DNA of 6,735 nt, from the NCBI GenBank assembly GCA_030148625.1, contig JASBTC010000424.1, forward strand, positions 1 to 6,735, given 5' to 3'. Both the position numbers and the translations under genes were made by a program. The DNA is from Sphingobium sp. (GTDB lineage: Bacteria > Pseudomonadota > Alphaproteobacteria > Sphingomonadales > Sphingomonadaceae). Shown in pieces: positions 6,437-6,735 of this stretch; position 1 is the stretch's first letter; each line of letters begins with the position of its first letter. The notes under the pieces are model-generated. The model searched no databases. It had not been told where the DNA came from and was given only the letters and a program-made list of their open reading frames with translations.

Positions 6437-6735
6437 ATGAAAATGGCGGCTTCGGCGTCCGATTATCGCGACCTGGCGCAGCACAGGCTGCCCCGTTTCC
6501 TGTTCGAATATGTCGATGGCGGATCTTATGACGAGGTCACGCTGCAGCGGAATCGCGCCGATCTTCAACGGGTCGCTCTGCGGCAGCGCGTCCTGCGTGA
6601 CGTGTCCGACGTGGATCTCGGCGTCGAGATTTTCGGGCGGCGGCAGGCGATGCCGGTCGCGCTCGGCCCGATCGGACTGGCGGGGCTTCTGGCCCGGCGT
6701 GGCGAACGTCAGGCCGTTGCGGCAGCGGAAAGCGC
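6437..6735 (+). CDS. lldD: FMN-dependent L-lactate dehydrogenase / alpha-hydroxyacid oxidase, N-terminal part
   Basis: The first 99 codons of a family of about 380 residues are present; the gene runs off the window end without a stop. The family oxidises L-2-hydroxyacids to 2-ketoacids with FMN and, for LldD, passes electrons to the respiratory chain at the membrane. The visible sequence has SDYRDLAQHRLPRFLFEYVDGG (residues 9-28 and on), where Tyr25 aligns with the substrate-binding Tyr24 of plant glycolate oxidase. Later come LRQRVLRDVS and MPVALGPIGLAGL (72-84), the start of the flavin barrel. I chose the ATG at 6437, with AGAAGG 10 bases upstream; an in-frame ATG at 6443 is possible. It diverges from the SDR-FAH operon and would oxidise the L-lactate expected from the hydrolase. 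Glycolate or mandelate-type substrates cannot be excluded without the rest of the protein. Confidence 0.88.
   Translation, partial: MKMAASASDYRDLAQHRLPRFLFEYVDGGSYDEVTLQRNRADLQRVALRQRVLRDVSDVDLGVEIFGRRQAMPVALGPIGLAGLLARRGERQAVAAAES

Noticed and set aside
6432..6440. Three-codon leader-like frame ATG GCA TGA overlapping the lactate dehydrogenase start
   Set aside because: Too short to distinguish from chance; its ATG has no better ribosome-binding site than the main start at 6437.

Overview
The window is GC-rich, with dense GC-biased codons and frequent CGATCG-type words. Gene content and protein style suggest an alphaproteobacterium, most likely a sphingomonad (Sphingomonas, Sphingobium or Novosphingobium type). 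That placement is an inference from style and gene neighbourhood, not from a marker gene. It looks like ordinary chromosomal sequence: I see no rRNA, tRNA, IS element, CRISPR array or phage gene.

There are two functional blocks separated by a decayed stretch. Block 1 (93-3146, minus strand) is a copper-resistance operon. A P1B-type Cu(+)-exporting ATPase (copA) is followed, with a 4-base ATGA overlap, by a CueR-type MerR regulator. Upstream of copA is a textbook MerR/CueR promoter: -35 TTGACC, a 19-bp spacer holding an 8+8 inverted repeat, and a -10 ending one base from the first possible ATG. This layout implies that CueR controls its own operon. It also implies that the true copA start is the ATG at 3085, not the longer one at 3115.

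The middle (3147-3609) has no intact gene. It holds a short, truncated plus-strand remnant resembling the nucleotidyltransferase part of MNT-HEPN proteins, and a GTCCGGAC-based inverted repeat downstream of the next operon.

Block 2 (3610-6735) is a sugar-acid / hydroxyacid catabolic locus. On the minus strand, in transcription order, are an SDR dehydrogenase, a fumarylacetoacetate-hydrolase (FAH) family hydrolase and a D-2-hydroxyacid dehydrogenase. Diverging on the plus strand is the start of an FMN-dependent L-lactate dehydrogenase / alpha-hydroxyacid oxidase, cut by the window end. SDR + FAH + L-lactate dehydrogenase fits the lower part of the non-phosphorylating diketo-hydrolase route for L-rhamnose or L-fucose: 2-keto-3-deoxy acid to 2,4-diketo acid, to pyruvate plus L-lactate, with L-lactate then oxidised to pyruvate. 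The 101-bp divergent region carries a candidate promoter overlapped by dyad sequences. No upper-pathway enzyme, transporter or regulator of this block is inside the window, so the exact substrate is open. I found no convincing evidence of an entirely new system; the most useful points are the copA start/promoter geometry, the MNT-like relic, and the unexplained D-2-hydroxyacid dehydrogenase in the sugar-acid cluster.
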